Origin: Castor canadensis | Lineage: Eukaryota; Chordata; Mammalia; Rodentia; Castoridae | DNA: 64,000 bases | Reading direction: 5' to 3' | Assembly (NCBI RefSeq): GCF_047511655.1 | Contig: NC_133392.1 | Coordinates: 162,616,542-162,680,541, forward strand | In this document: positions 16,113 through 28,308 of the stretch, piece after piece | Layout of the letters: each line of letters opens with the position of its first letter | Numbering within the stretch: the stretch's first letter is position 1 | Position numbers and translations under genes: made by a program | Notes under the pieces: generated by a model | The model's input: the letters and a program-made list of their open reading frames with translations, nothing else | What the model was told of the DNA's origin: nothing | Database searches by the model: none

Positions 16113-19100
16113 ATGGCGGCAGCGGCGGCAGCCGGAGCTCCGGGGTCGACGGCCCCCGCGGCGGCGGCCGGTGCCTCGGGCTCGGGGGGCGCCGCGCCGG
16201 GGTCGCAGGGGGTGCTGATCGGGGACAAGCTGTACTCGGGCGTGCTCATCACCTTGGAGAACTGCCTGCTGCCCGACGACAAGCTCCGCTTCACGCCGTC
16301 CATGTCGAGTGGTCTCGACACGGACACGGAGACCGGACTCCGCGTGGTGGGCTGCGAACTCATCCAGGCGGCCGGCATCTTGCTCCGCCTGCCGCAGGTG
16401 AGGGCGCGGCCGCGAGCCTTGGAAGTAACCGCCTTCCGTCGGGCCGGGAGGGGCCGGGCCTTTGTTGGTCACCCGGCCCGTGCCCCTGACCTCGACCTCG
16501 ACCCCGACCCCGCTCGGAGCCGGGCCCGCGCTCCCAGTCGGCCTGGAGCCGGGTCCGCGCTCCAGGACCGCGGGCACCGCCTCCCCTCCCCGGCCAGGCG
16601 GGGATTCTCCGCACACGGGGCGGGGCCCGGAGGCCGTGGGTCGCGGGGGGCCTTTGGGGACCTGAAAAACGGCGGGACAGGTAGCCGGTGACTTCAGCTG
16701 TGAATCTCCAGGCCTGCGTTTAAAAGTGATGGAGACTTCCCCGTGTTTAGGTGGCCATGGCTACGGGGCAGGTGCTGTTCCAGCGGTTCTTCTACACGAA
16801 GTCCTTTGTGAAGCATTCCATGGAGGTAACCTTCCTTCTTCCCCTCTTCCAGCGAAGCGTGCCAGGAGGAAATCTGGCTTGCTGTCCTAGACACACAGGG
16901 CAGCTCTGTCCTGAGGGTCTGGGAAGCCCCCTGTGCCGTGCTCTCTTGTCCCTCCTCCCCCGGCCTTTCAGCCTCGGGAGGCCCCTCAGGATGGGGACAA
17001 AGTGTCTGTCTCACGATGCCTGTATTTCAGCATGTATCCATGGCCTGTGTACACCTTGCCTCCAAAATAGAAGAGGCTCCGAGACGAATCCGGGACGTCA
17101 TCAATGTGTTTCATCGCCTTCGACATCTGAGGGAGAAAAAGTGAGTCTTTACCAGAGCTGTGGTTAAGTGTCTGTCACTGTTGAACCAGTGTTTTAACTC
17201 ACCGACGCTCACTAGTGTGTTCCTGTGTGCCACGGGTACCCCTGAGACTGCCTCCCGAGTGGAGGGCCCTCTTTAACAGGACATCAGGTGGCCCTGATCC
17301 TGCTGCTTCCTGCGTGCTCACATCAGTTCACAGGCCTGTTGTCCCACTGAACCTGTGGTTCTGGGTGATTCTTTGTGGAGGGAATTGTCCTATGCACTGT
17401 AGGATGTTGAGCCATACCCCGGTCTTTTCCTTGCCAGAGGCCAGTGGCACTCTTCCTCATTTGTGACACCCAGAAGGTCACCAACACGCTGTCTTTAAAA
17501 ATGCTGCTGATAGAATGCCACAGTCCTAGACCTTAGCCCAGATTTTTTGGTCCTGATGTTAATGGAAGCCCTTTGGAACACAGCCTGGTCCAGTTTCAAT
17601 GCAGTAGGTCCTCCGTATCTGCAGCTTACCTATCAGAGGGTTAAGCTGACCTTGGATTGAAAATATTGGGCGGGGGGATTGGTGTCTATAATGAACACAG
17701 ACAAAATTTTAAAAATTTACTTCTTGTCTTGTTTATTCCCTAAGTACAATGATTATGTACATAGCACTTAGGTTGTACTGAGTATTATAAGTCACCTAGA
17801 TGATTTAGAGTATATCGTTTTTATGTTAGGGACCTGAGCATCCATGGGTTTTGGTATTGGGTGGGGGCTGTCACAGAGCCAGTCCCTAATGGGTACTGAG
17901 TTATGCCTTTCTGTGCTATCATTTGTTCTCTTTTTTTTTTTTTTTTCTGGTGGAATTGGATTATGAATTCAGGGCTTCAGCCTTGCAAAGCAGACACTTC
18001 ACTGTTTGAGCCACACGTCCAGTCCATTTTGCTGTGGTTATTTTGGAGATGGGGTCTCAAAAAACTGCCTGGGGTTGATCTCCAACTTCGATCCTCCCCA
18101 TCAGCCTCCTAATAACTAGGATTATAGATGTGAGACATGTGCCCAGCTCACATGCCTTGTATCTGACAAAATGTGTTAAATACTTGTACAACAAGATCCT
18201 GAGCCCCTCCGCCACATTCAGAGAGTGTTTGTTTATGTACCAGATGCTATTTTTATGTAAGAATAAGGGACAGGTTATCGAGAAGGCATAAGTACATAAG
18301 CATTGGGTTTGGAGACTTTTTGCAGTTTTGTTAGTTAAAGGCAGTGAGCTAAAGTGAGACATGGCTATTTGTACTGTGGTATTTACATCAGGTTCTCACC
18401 ACCTGGAGGCAGCTATGGAACCTTTTTTGTTGTTGGGAGGCGCTCTTACTGCTTGAGCCACTCCACCAGGTCTTTTCTGTGATTTTTTATTTTTTGAGAC
18501 AGGGTCTCAGGAACTGTTTGCCTGCAATCCTGATTTCTTCCTTCTGAGTAGCTAGGATTATAGGTGTGAGCCACCAGCACCCAGGTGCAATTATGGAATC
18601 TGAAAGACCTTGCTGTTTGATCATGATACAAACCATGTGATTTGTCCCTGCAGGAAACCTGTGCCTCTACTACTGGATCAAGAGTATGTTAACTTAAAAA
18701 ACCAGATCATAAAGGCAGAGAGACGTGTCCTCAAGGAGCTGGGCTTCTGTGTCCATGTGAAGCACCCTCACAAGGTGGGTCTGAGCCTGGTGCTTGCAGC
18801 CACCCAGGCCACACTCCAGCTATGGCTTCCTCTCGGTCCTCTGTGAGTAAAAGCCTAGAAGAGGACTGAATGTTTCCCTCACTTGATTTTCTTGCAGTTT
18901 GTATTTATTTGTTTATTTATTTTGTGGTCTTGAGGTTTGACTCGGGGTCTCAGGCTTCCTAGGCAGGTACTCTACTACTTGAGCCACCCCAACAGACCTT
19001 TTTTGTGTTGGGTATTTTCGAGATGGGGTCTTGCAAACTGTTTCCCCCAGGCTGGATTTGAACTCCTGATCTCTGCCTCCTGAGTAGCTAGGATTATAGG

Positions 19101-22100
19101 TGAATAGGTGAGAGCCACTGGCACCCTGCTGCCCTTTTTTTTTTTTTTTTTTTGAGACCCAGGACTTGCTGTGTAGCTCAGGTTGGCTGTAAACTCACTA
19201 TGTAGGTGTTACCTGGCCTCAAACTCATGATCCTCCTGAATTACAGGCTAGGTGTGGCCCAAGTTTAGTTCATCTGCATAGTAAGTGTGAAGCCCTGAGT
19301 TCAAATCCCAGTATCACCCAAAAAAAAAAAAAAAGCTTTGGAAATGGCATCTTCTAGATTTGGATTTAAAAGCAGAGGAGAAACTACAGACATTGGATCC
19401 ATTAGTGTACATCTTTTTTTCTTAGCAGCTAATGTTTTAGTTACCTTAGAGATGACTACACTTTCTCCGCCGGGGGAATGGGAAGAATTCTGAACCCTTT
19501 TATTTCAAAATGGGCTAAAGCAGTCCTATAGCTTGTGTTAATTAGGAGCATGACTATTGTACCCCTACGTTTACTCAAAGTAAGGGTGGAGGAGTGACTC
19601 AAGTGGTAGAGCACCTGCCTAGCATGTGCAAGGCCCCGAGTTCAACCCAGTACAGCCAGGGAGTAAGGCTGTCTTATGTGGTACAGCTAAGCCATAAACT
19701 TTTTTTAAAAGAGTATTGTTTACTTCTGTGGACTTAACACCTTTTTTGTCAGTGGGCTTCTTCATTTTTTCTCTTATGTGACTTTCTAACACTAATTTAA
19801 GTTCTTGATAAATCATCCACCAATTATTTAAGTGCTTTTCTTCACTTACTGAGAGTATTTTCATGTTGTTTTGCATGAGTTGGCTACCGGGGTACAGGGA
19901 TGCTTAGGGCAGGCTAATCTCTCACTGGTGAAAAAGTGTTGAAGATGAGAATGAAAACAATGCCCAGCTTCAAAAGTAGGTAGCAAGCACATTGCAAAAG
20001 TTCCCCTTCCAGCTGAGCCATCTGCCGGATGTGACCAGGAGCCACCCCCGGGATGTAGCATGAGGTTCTTTGGCTGCATGGACATCCACAAGATCTGAGT
20101 TCCCTGCTCTTGACGTTCTTGGTAATAACTGCCTGACCCATATCTTCCAGATAATCGTTATGTACCTTCAGGTGTTAGAGTGTGAGCGTAATCAACACCT
20201 GGTCCAGACTGCATGGTGAGTTGATCTTCCTTGTTTCATGAGACCAGCAAGGGCAGTGCAGGAATGTGTTACTTGAACACTTGGGCAGTGGGTAGTCTGT
20301 CCCATGACTTGATTGTGGGCTGGAGTTGTCCCAGTGCCCAGTGATCTGCCGTGTAAATACCTAGCAACCTCCCAAAATGACAGGCACTGGCATAACGGTA
20401 GGTGGCCCATCCCTGCCCTTGGATTTCCTGTCCTGTCCTCTCCACCCCCAGGATTGCAGTCAGTGGGCTTCCCCCTGGGGGTTGTGGACTGGGCACAGGG
20501 AAGTTGAAGGAGACAGGTGCTAATGTAGACTGAGTAGACTTACGTTTCCTGAGATTTGCATCCTGTGGGAGAAAGCAGACATAGGTTTTTTGCTGCAATT
20601 CTGGGCTGGTTCTAGTAGGCATATGTTAGAAAGAAGCCTGAAGTGACAATTTGGTATGGGGTGTTATGTTGTACTTTTCCCCACAGAGTTAAGTCTGTAG
20701 GGGTCATATTGCTGACTGAATTGTCTGGTGCTATGACATGCTTTATAGAGAACCTATTTTGACTTTTCTTTTCTGTACTCTTTCAATCAAAGGGTAGCCT
20801 CTGAGGGTAAGTGACTAAGACTTCTCCTCTGCTGTCCAAGCGCTTTGGTGCAGGGACAGCGGCGTCTTCAGCCAATCCAGTGCAGGCTCTCCACCGAAGG
20901 CTGGCTCTAGACTGGTGGTATGCGTACGATAGTATAGTCATGGCCGACTGCTGCTTGTGGTTCTCTGACGATTGTGCTTCTTGTTAATCCTGTCGTGCTT
21001 TGGTAATTGTATCGAATAGAGTTGATAACTGTCTTGACTTGAATATTGTCCTTTTAAAACTGCTGTACCTGTACAATAAAGATGCAGTACCTTTCTCTTA
21101 AAAACTTTTGTGGAAAACTGTAAGAACTGAAGTGAAAAATTGGCTGATGGGAATTCAAGCTGTTGATACGGGATTGTGTCATCATTTCTCCCAAGTCCTA
21201 AAGTTGCTCTTTTCAGCAGCTAAGTGGGACTCATTTCAGTAAAGGTGTGCATCTTTAAATTATCCTTGGACACTTTTTTAAAAGTATTGTAACTTATTTG
21301 AAATAATAGCAATAAATTTAAATACATGTCTTGAAGATACTGTTTGTTTTTAGAAGTTAAAAGTTAGTATTATTAGTATTCGAATACTGGAAACTTTTTT
21401 ATTAGAAACAAAAGTACTAATGGTTATATTTGTCAACGTTTGAGCTGTTCATCCGCAGAGAGGCTCCTGGGATATGTGGCATGCTGCCACCATACTGGCT
21501 TCCCTTCTGATGCCTTGAGGAAGTGCTTCCAGAGCCAGCTGCCTCTCATGGGCACCTACCTGTAGGATTGTTTAGAATCTTTGAGTGGGTTTGAATGTAT
21601 TCTTCGGGGTTTATATTAAGGGCAAAGACATTGGGTGGGGGCAGCATCTGTCAGATCTTCTACCTGTGGTGTAGCCTGACTCCAGAGTGTGCCAGGCCAT
21701 TATTGGGATATGTTTGGAGTGGATAAATAACCTCTTTAATTGTTTTCTCATAGAATCATTTGTTTTTGCAATGTTGGTAAAGATAGCATGAGGTGCAATG
21801 TTAGGCTATAAGTCTTAGTGAAATACATCTAAAGGAAAATGTTAAAAATGTAGCTAGTTTTAAAACCTTTTAACTTCTTTTAAATGCAAAGTGTTGTACT
21901 TATGTCTTCTAACGTATGATAAAGTTTTTAAAATGTACTTGTGATGAAACTTTTAGTATTTTGTTGCTTCTGTCTGATTTTATGAATGTTCATTTTAAGA
22001 CTCCTTGTTGAAATGGGACAGTTTGGAAACATTCTTTGGTAAGCCTGAGAAGAGGACTGCCTTGGGTATTGACCTCTGCATGACGTGCCATGCACCTGAA

Positions 22101-24842
22101 CTGCACTCAAGGGCCATTGCCTTTTCCAAGTGGATCCCCTCACCGAAGCTGCGGCCCAGTCGTCCGGAGAAGGACCAGGCCGAGAGCACTCTCTGAAGAA
22201 AAGGAACACAGGACAGCTTGTCTTACAGCTGCGAGGCTTCGTGCTCAGCCCATTTATTTGAGTTTGCATGCTTCTCTGCACTATGGATTTGAGCATTTAG
22301 ATTCTTTAATCAAGTACATTTTAACTACTAAGTAGCATTTTCTTTCTGAGGCATTGTGTTTTGCATGATAGCAGGCCAAAAGTTGAGGGAAAAGTAAAGT
22401 TAAAATTGGTTCTCGTTCATAGCAACATGTATTGTCTGACATTCAGCCAGCTCTCCCCCTAGTAGTTTCTCTTTCCTTTATTCAGAAAAAGTAGCTAGAA
22501 TGTTCCTCCATTAACTCTTGGGATTCCCAGGGCTGTTTAGCCCTCAGTCCTAGCAGTAGACCACTTAGACAAGTAATGGCCTTAGGTGACACAGATGGTA
22601 CCCGGGATTGTCTAGGGCGCTGCAATTCCTCCTGTGCTTGGTTTCAGGAACTATATGAATGACAGCCTTCGCACAGATGTCTTTGTACGGTTCCAGCCTG
22701 AGAGCATTGCCTGTGCCTGCATCTACCTCGCTGCCCGGACGCTGGAGGTCAGTGCTGCCCAGGGATCTAGTCTGGCCATTTCACCAGCCTCTGGTACATG
22801 TTTGTGTATTTGTCAAGCTGGTCATCTGTGCTAAAGTTCCTGATAGTCATCAGACTGTATTTAATTGTCCTCAGAGTCTTGTGGGCCCAGAAGTTGTTTG
22901 TTTAGAAAAGTCTAACATTATGGTCTTTGTGTTCACAGATCCCTCTACCCAATCGTCCTCATTGGTTTCTTTTGTTTGGAGCATCTGAAGAAGAAATTCA
23001 AGAAATCTGCTTAAAAATCCTGCAGCTTTATACACGGAAAAAGGTTCTGTGTATTTTCACATAATGTGCATTTGTGTCTTGCCAGAAGCATCTGGTTCTG
23101 AATAGTGGATTCTGGCTTGCTTTTAGGCCGATCTGACACACCTGGAAAGTGAAGTGGAAAAGAGAAGACACGCCATTGAAGAGGCGAAGGCACGAGCCAG
23201 GGGCCTGCTGCCTGGGGGCCCTCCAGTGCCGGACAGCTCTGCAGGATTCTCCCCTGTCCCCAAACTGGGTGAGTGTCAGGGCAGGAGTCTGCTCCCCACA
23301 GGATGGAGGTTGTGAACTTTCATTTCAGGGTTCTGCCATCCAGATTGTTTTTGCCTTGAAATTGTGCCTGTGGCTTGTCTGAGCAATTTGCAGGTGCTGG
23401 AATCCCTATCAGCCCTTTGGTAATATTTAAATGAGTCCAGGGGCCCTTGAAGGATTTCTTTTATATACTTTATAGAAAAGAATGTGGACAAACTTTCTGA
23501 AATGCTTTTGTTTACTCTGATGATTTAGCTTGTCATTTGATGAAAATTTTATAATCTTGGGTAGATTGTATTATCACACCCTAGAGTCAAGCATGGTACT
23601 CATTACCTAGTCCTTGAGGAAAAATGACCTAGGTAAAGTGTCTGTGTCTTTCTGGTGTACATTTAGTGTTCTGAGTCCCAGGCTGGAAGTCACCATGAGC
23701 ATGTGTCAGCCCCTGAGAAGTTTCTTATCTTGCTCTGCTAATGTGGTTTATTTATTTATTTTTTTTTGGTGGAACTGGGTTTTGAACTCAAGGCTTTGAG
23801 CTTGCAGACCAAGTGCTGTGCGTGAGCCAGACCTCCAGTCCATTTTACTCTGGTTATTTTGGACATGGGGTCTTGCAAAGTATTTGCCCAGGCTGGTCTT
23901 GAACCACAGTCCTCCCAGTTTCAGCCTCCCAAGTAGCTAGGATTACAGGTGTAAGTCACCAGCACTCAGCTGATTTCTGTTTTTTTTTTTAAACTCCTTA
24001 TATTTAATTCAGTAGAATCCCCCAAAGAATGTAAAGGAACCAAGCCTTCCCCACTCTCTGTGAAGAATGCCAAGAGGAAAGTGGAGGGCATGAAGAAAGC
24101 TAAGCCTGACAGTCCTGTGAATGGGTAAGATGCCTAGTGTTGCCAGGTGGCTACTGTATGTCTGGAGACATTCCGGATCTGTAGCTGATCTAGTCCCATT
24201 TGCAGCTTGCCAAAGGGGCGAGAGGGGCGAGAGAGTCGAAGCCGTAGCAGGAGTCGGGAGCAGAGCTACTCAAGGTCCCCATCACGGTCTGCTTCTCCTA
24301 AGAGGAGGTGTGTGCCTGGGGCTCTTCATTGAGACTGAGGCCCTCGGGGGCTGGGAGGGGTGGCAGGAGTGAACATGACTGATCCTTTGGACAGTAGCTC
24401 CTACCTTGAAATGGCCTCTATTGGCTGCTCTAGTGTGTTAGAGTGAGTAGCTAGGACAGGTAGTGATGTGTGCTGTCCTCTTCACAGAAAAAGCGACAGT
24501 GGCTCTACCTCAGGTGGGTCCAAGTCACAGAGCCGATCTCGGAGCCGTAGTGATTCCCCACCAAGGCAGGCACATCGTGGTGCTCCCTATAAAGGCTCTG
24601 AGGTGAGGAGCTCTCGGAAATCCAAGGACTGCAAGTACCCCACCCAGAAACCACACAAGTCTCGCAGCCGGAGCTCATCCCGCTCTCGAAGCCGGTCACG
24701 AGAGCGGATGGATAATTCTGGAAAATACAAGAAGAAAAGTCATTACTATAGGGATCAGCGACGTGAGCGCTCCAGGTCATATGACCGCACCGGCCATCGC
24801 TATGAGCGGGACCACCCTGGGCACAGCAGGCATCGGAGGTGA
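16113..24842 (+). CDS. CCNL2: Cyclin L2
   Basis: Eleven coding exons: 16113-16397, 16751-16825, 17031-17140, 18654-18774, 20151-20215, 22648-22747, 22939-23043, 23127-23268, 24013-24124, 24206-24307 and 24488-24842 (TGA). All splice sites are GT/AG with matching phases, giving 523 aa (human about 520). Order: an Ala/Gly-rich N-terminus (residues 1-35), two cyclin folds (about 80-285; [40 protein letters not shown]), then an Arg-Ser domain from about 371 ([20 protein letters not shown] and further SR/RS runs). By family knowledge, cyclin L2 sits in nuclear speckles, pairs with CDK11 and affects pre-mRNA splicing. One local change is visible: a 9-base duplication at the start of exon 10 gives GREGRE where human has a single GRE. 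Intron 5 holds a probable alternative terminal exon, listed separately. Confidence 0.96.
17603..17890. mobile_element. Tigger-derived DNA transposon relic (MER2-like)
   Basis: In CCNL2 intron 3. 'gtaggtcctccgtatctgca', 'ggattgaaaatattgggc', 'gtacatagcacttaggttgt', 'tataagtcacctagatgatt' and 'gggacctgagcatccatggg' follow, in order, the non-autonomous pogo/Tigger family I remember as MER2. It is ancient and decayed; the family name is from memory. Confidence 0.6.
17929..18150 (-). mobile_element. SINE, B1-like + ID-like dimer
   Basis: Reverse-oriented in CCNL2 intron 3. It belongs to the subfamily with 'gcaaagcagacacttcactg' and 'ttttgctgtggttattttgg' between the two units. Confidence 0.8.
18430..18585 (-). 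mobile_element. SINE, truncated dimer
   Basis: Lies about 70 bases before CCNL2 exon 4. 'gcttgagccactccaccagg' is followed by 'gagacagggtctcaggaact' and a B1-like end at 'gccaccagcacccagg'. Confidence 0.75.
18910..19335 (-). mobile_element. SINE cluster
   Basis: A reverse dimer at about 18915-19130, a reverse B1-like unit at 19134-19258 ('gagacccaggacttgctgtg') and a short forward ID-like end at 19262-19335 with poly-A. All lie in CCNL2 intron 4. Confidence 0.7.
19585..19662 (+). mobile_element. ID-like SINE
   Basis: 'ggtggaggagtgactcaagt', 'gtagagcacctgcctagcat', 'gccccgagttcaacccagta': a long-form monomer in CCNL2 intron 4. Confidence 0.8.
20793..21080 (+). other. CCNL2: Probable alternative terminal (short-isoform) exon of CCNL2
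   Basis: After a pyrimidine-rich tract, the acceptor at 20791-20792 would join exon 5 (phase TG|) to GGTAGCCTCTGAGGGTAAGTGA. That adds Trp-Val-Ala-Ser-Glu-Gly-Lys and a stop. From memory, short cyclin L isoforms end with a tail of this kind. AATAAA follows at 21075-21080 and again near 21311. The interval is SINE-free and keeps many CpGs, unlike the surrounding introns, which suggests constraint. The product would have the first cyclin fold but lack the RS domain. A GGTAAGT near the stop could alternatively make it a small poison cassette. Confidence 0.65.
21960..22335 (+). other. Conserved-looking, SINE-free part of CCNL2 intron 5
   Basis: A non-repetitive stretch with several CpGs ('ctgcggcccagtcgtccgg', 'gctgcgaggcttcgtgc') and a purine-rich, exonic-enhancer-like 'ccggagaaggaccaggccga' segment. 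It could be a further alternative exon or a splicing control region. No coding frame is convincing. Confidence 0.35.
23750..23972 (-). mobile_element. SINE dimer in CCNL2 intron 8
   Basis: Reverse-oriented. It ends about 40 bases before exon 9. 'ggtggaactgggttttgaac', 'ccagtccattttactctggt', 'gtagctaggattacaggtgt'. Confidence 0.8.
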
Positions 24843-25274
24843 GGTGGTGTCCCTGGGGGCTGCCCTTGGCCCCTCCCCGTCAGGCAAACCTTGGCTTGAG
24901 TGGCTCCATAGCACGATTCTTTTTGGAAGTCTTTTTGACTATGGACCCTGAGGTGAATTTGGAAATGGAGTTGAGGGGACGGACAGCCAGGTGCCCTTCA
25001 GGTTGACCTGGGGCGTGGCACATGCCTGTACCACCTCAGCTACAGCCTTGCAGGCAGCTTGATGGAAGTGCAGTGGCTCGAGTCCCTGTTGGTGTGGCTT
25101 GGTGCTATCGACAAGCTGTGTCTTCACTCCCGTACTGATACTCAATTACGTTAAGCCAAGAAAGATGATTTTTAGAATCTTTGCCTATATTAGGTTGTAC
25201 TTATGTACATATTTTGCAGTGTTTCACGATGAGAAAATGGCCTTAATAGCCCCTTATTCTCTATCCACGTTGTA

Positions 25275-25495
25275 AATAAACATGTGTTTAATACAAATGA
25301 AAGTTATATATACAAACTCAGAACTTGAATTCTGCCAGCTGAAAACTTGTGTAGAGAATTCTGATTTTTAAAATGTGAAGGTATGTAGGTCTGTGTTGAA
25401 AGTCATATATTTTTATCTGTGCAATGCTGAGTGCAGGCCACCAGCTCCTAAATAGAAAAGTTTCTTATTATATGCATTTTACGTGGTTGAATAAA
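25275..25495 (+). terminator. CCNL2 poly(A) signals
   Basis: AATAAA occurs at 25275-25280 and 25490-25495 after an AT-rich 3' UTR. Either could end the full-length transcript. The second is followed by a T/G-rich stretch. Confidence 0.7.
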
Positions 25496-25499
25496 CACA

Positions 25500-26589
25500 A
25501 TTCTCTTCTCAGGATATATGGGACATTGAAGATTTTGTAGGTTGTTGTTCTGTTTGCTTGTTAGCATGTGCAGCTATGCATAGCCAACTTGGCTGTTCTA
25601 GGGGCATGTTTGAGCTGCTGTCCCTACTCCCTCACCTGAAGGTTAGGTTTTGTATTGAGCTCCTTTGCACCTGCCTGAAACCATCTGCTCTTTGAGATGA
25701 GGGACTGGAGGTGTGAAATCTCTTTAAGTGATGCTGAAGTGCTCTCTGGCCTGAAGGTCACTGGTTTATAACCCATGCCATCTTTCCTTTGTGTGGGCAC
25801 AGGGACAACTGGGAGCAGTGTTCCTCTCAGAACTGGGGCCTTCCTGTGGGCCATGGGTGGATGGATAGGTGAGAAAGGCAAGCCTGGGGCCATTTTCTAT
25901 TCCTGGGATAGATGCTGTGTCTCACCTAGGCCTGTCATTCATCTGGTTTTTGGCTCTTCTGTTGGTCACTTCCCGAGACTAGACTTGTTAAATGGGGCTT
26001 GTGGGGGCAGCTTCAGAATGGTTGAGGCTCCATGGACTGAGCTTCCATCATTGGTGGTAGTCCCCAGGGTGTCTGGGAGAAGGGACAGGTGAAGCCCAGC
26101 CTACCACTGAGACGTAGACAGGGTTGTTCTTCCAGCTCAAGCTCAGGCCACTGTCACCATCTGGCAATTGCAGTGGCAGCTCCATGCTGGCCACTTGAAA
26201 CTCCTGACCTCTGTTTGTCCCAGTATGTCAATCCTGACCCTCAGGCCTCATGCTGAAACACTTTTCCTTCCCCCTAGAGAATGTGTTGGTACAGCAGTGG
26301 GCAAACTCCTGTCCTTGGCACTGAAGAGGTGCCACAGCTCTTTAAGATGTCTGGTCCAGTCTCAGCTGCTGGTCAAGGACCCCTGCCTTCCCTCAGGTTC
26401 AATAACTGAAGCATGCAGTACATTAGCCATTGGAACCTCCTAGTGGCCTGTACTATTGCCTGAGTAGAGAAGCAATGCAGGGGGTTGGTGGGAGGGCACC
26501 ATGCAAGCCTCAATGTGGGCTAGCTTAATGGTTCCCCTGTCCCTGCAGCGGGTTCAACTGTAGTGGTGCCCAGATCATGGTCTAAGACT
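25500..26589. other. Spacer, no gene recognised
   Basis: Single-copy-looking sequence downstream of CCNL2. I see no exon-like frame, CpG island or repeat. Confidence 0.4.
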
Positions 26590-26822
26590 TTTTTTTTGGC
26601 AGTACTGGGGTTTGAACTTGGCTCCACACTTGTTAGGCAGGTCCTTTACCACTTGAGCCACTCTACCAGCCCTATTTTGTGTTGAGTATTTTTTTTAATT
26701 GTTTTATTATTCATATGTGCATATTGTGTTGAGTATTTTTGAGATAGGGTCTCTCAAACTATTTGCCCTGGCTGGCTTAGAACCATGATCCTCCTGATCT
26801 CTTCCTCCTAAGTAGCCAGGAC
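26590..26822 (-). mobile_element. SINE dimer with internal insertion
   Basis: A reverse-oriented dimer. Its middle contains a T-rich segment (26688-26730) followed by a repeat of 'gtgttgagtattttt', which suggests a small duplication or insertion inside the SINE. Confidence 0.7.
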
Positions 26823-27095
26823 ATTTTAAACAACATAGGGTCCATCATATAGTCACCAATAGATGTGTGGGCCCTGGCCACCTAGGACCATTCACCCTGG
26901 TGTTCCTTCCTGATGGGGTGATGGAGCCAAAAGCTCCCTCATCCTAGGAGATCTGTACAAGACCAGGAATAGAAATCACTTTGCCTTTGTGTGGATATTG
27001 GCCATTGAGAATCCTGTGGCTCAGGCACAGTGGCCAGCAAGTGCCCTGTGACCAAGTTCAAGTTGCCAGCACAACTTAATTCAGTGTGCTCACTC

Positions 27096-27347
27096 TATAA
27101 TTTTTTGGTGGTACAAAGGTTTGAACTTAGTGCCTTGCATTTGCTATATATCTGCCTAGCAAATCCTTTTTTTTTTTGGTGGTGGGACAGGGGTTTGAAC
27201 TCAGGGCTTTGCCCTTGCAAAGCAGGCATGCTACCTCCTGAACTACACCTCCAGCCTGTTTCACTCTGGTTATTTTGGAGATGGAGTCTTGTCTGGGCTG
27301 GCAAACTGTTTGACTTGGAACCACATCCTCCTGATCTTCGTAGCTAG

Positions 27348-27384
<37 letters not shown>

Positions 27385-27463
27385 GTGGGACTGGGGTTTG
27401 AATGTAGGGTTTCTTGCTTACAAACCAGGTGCTCTACTGCTTGAGTCACACCTCCAGCCCTCT
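27096..27463 (-). mobile_element. SINE cluster
   Basis: A short ID-like start (27096-27165), a dimer (27166-27345) and a third unit beginning with a poly-T of about 38 bases (27346-27463). Confidence 0.75.
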
Positions 27464-27582
27464 TTATAACATTTATAATACCCAACTAATGTTAAGATCA
27501 TAGATAATAGTAAAAACAAAACAACAAAAAACTAGAGAGATGTATGGGAGTATAGATTTAATTGCTAACAACTGGCTGTGTT

Positions 27583-28308
27583 TGCCAGATTGGTGGCACA
27601 TACCTGTAATCCCATGTACTCAAGAGGCAGAAATTGGAGGATCAAAGTTCAAGGCCATTCTGGGAAAATGTTAGGATGAGACCCCATCTAAAAATAAAAC
27701 TAGAGACATGGTCCAAGTGGTAGCGTGTTTACCTCCACAAGGCCAGGAGTTCAGTTCCCAGTACCACACACAGATAAAAGTCACTTTTTAACAGCAAGAC
27801 TTGACAGCTAGCTGGAATCTGACATGAGCTGGCTCATGAAAAGGCGATGGGCACCCTACTGCTCAGGCTGTAGTGTATGCACCTTGATGCCTTCAGAACA
27901 GATATGTAAAATTTGTGGGGGGTGGGGGAAAACTTGGTAGAACACCTGATTAGCAAGCATGACGCCCTGAATTCAAACCCTAGTGCTGTCAAAAAAAGAA
28001 CTAAACCAATTTTGGAAGCAAATGGGTATTTTGGAAAAACAGAAATAATGTGGAATAATTGTATACTTTTCTTGAAACTAAAGAATTCCTAAGATTAAAA
28101 AAACTTAGAAGCTGGGTGCTGGTGGCTCACGCCTATAATCCTAGCTATTTAGGAGGCAGAGATCAGGAGGATTGTGGTTCAAAGCCAGCTGAGGCAAATA
28201 GTTCTTGAGAGCCTATCTTTAAAAATCCATCACAAAAAAGGGCTGGTGGGGTGACTCAAGATATAGGCCCTGAATTCAAGCCCCAGATTGCAAATAAATA
28301 AATAAAAG
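27583..28308 (+). mobile_element. Three forward SINEs
   Basis: A dimer at about 27583-27780, a lone ID-like unit at 27928-27996 and a well-preserved short-form dimer at 28111-28308 with an (AATA)n tail. Confidence 0.75.

Noticed and set aside
15825-16616. A 263-codon reverse open frame over CCNL2 exon 1
   Set aside because: Antisense to a known coding exon in GC-rich DNA. It is a compositional artefact.
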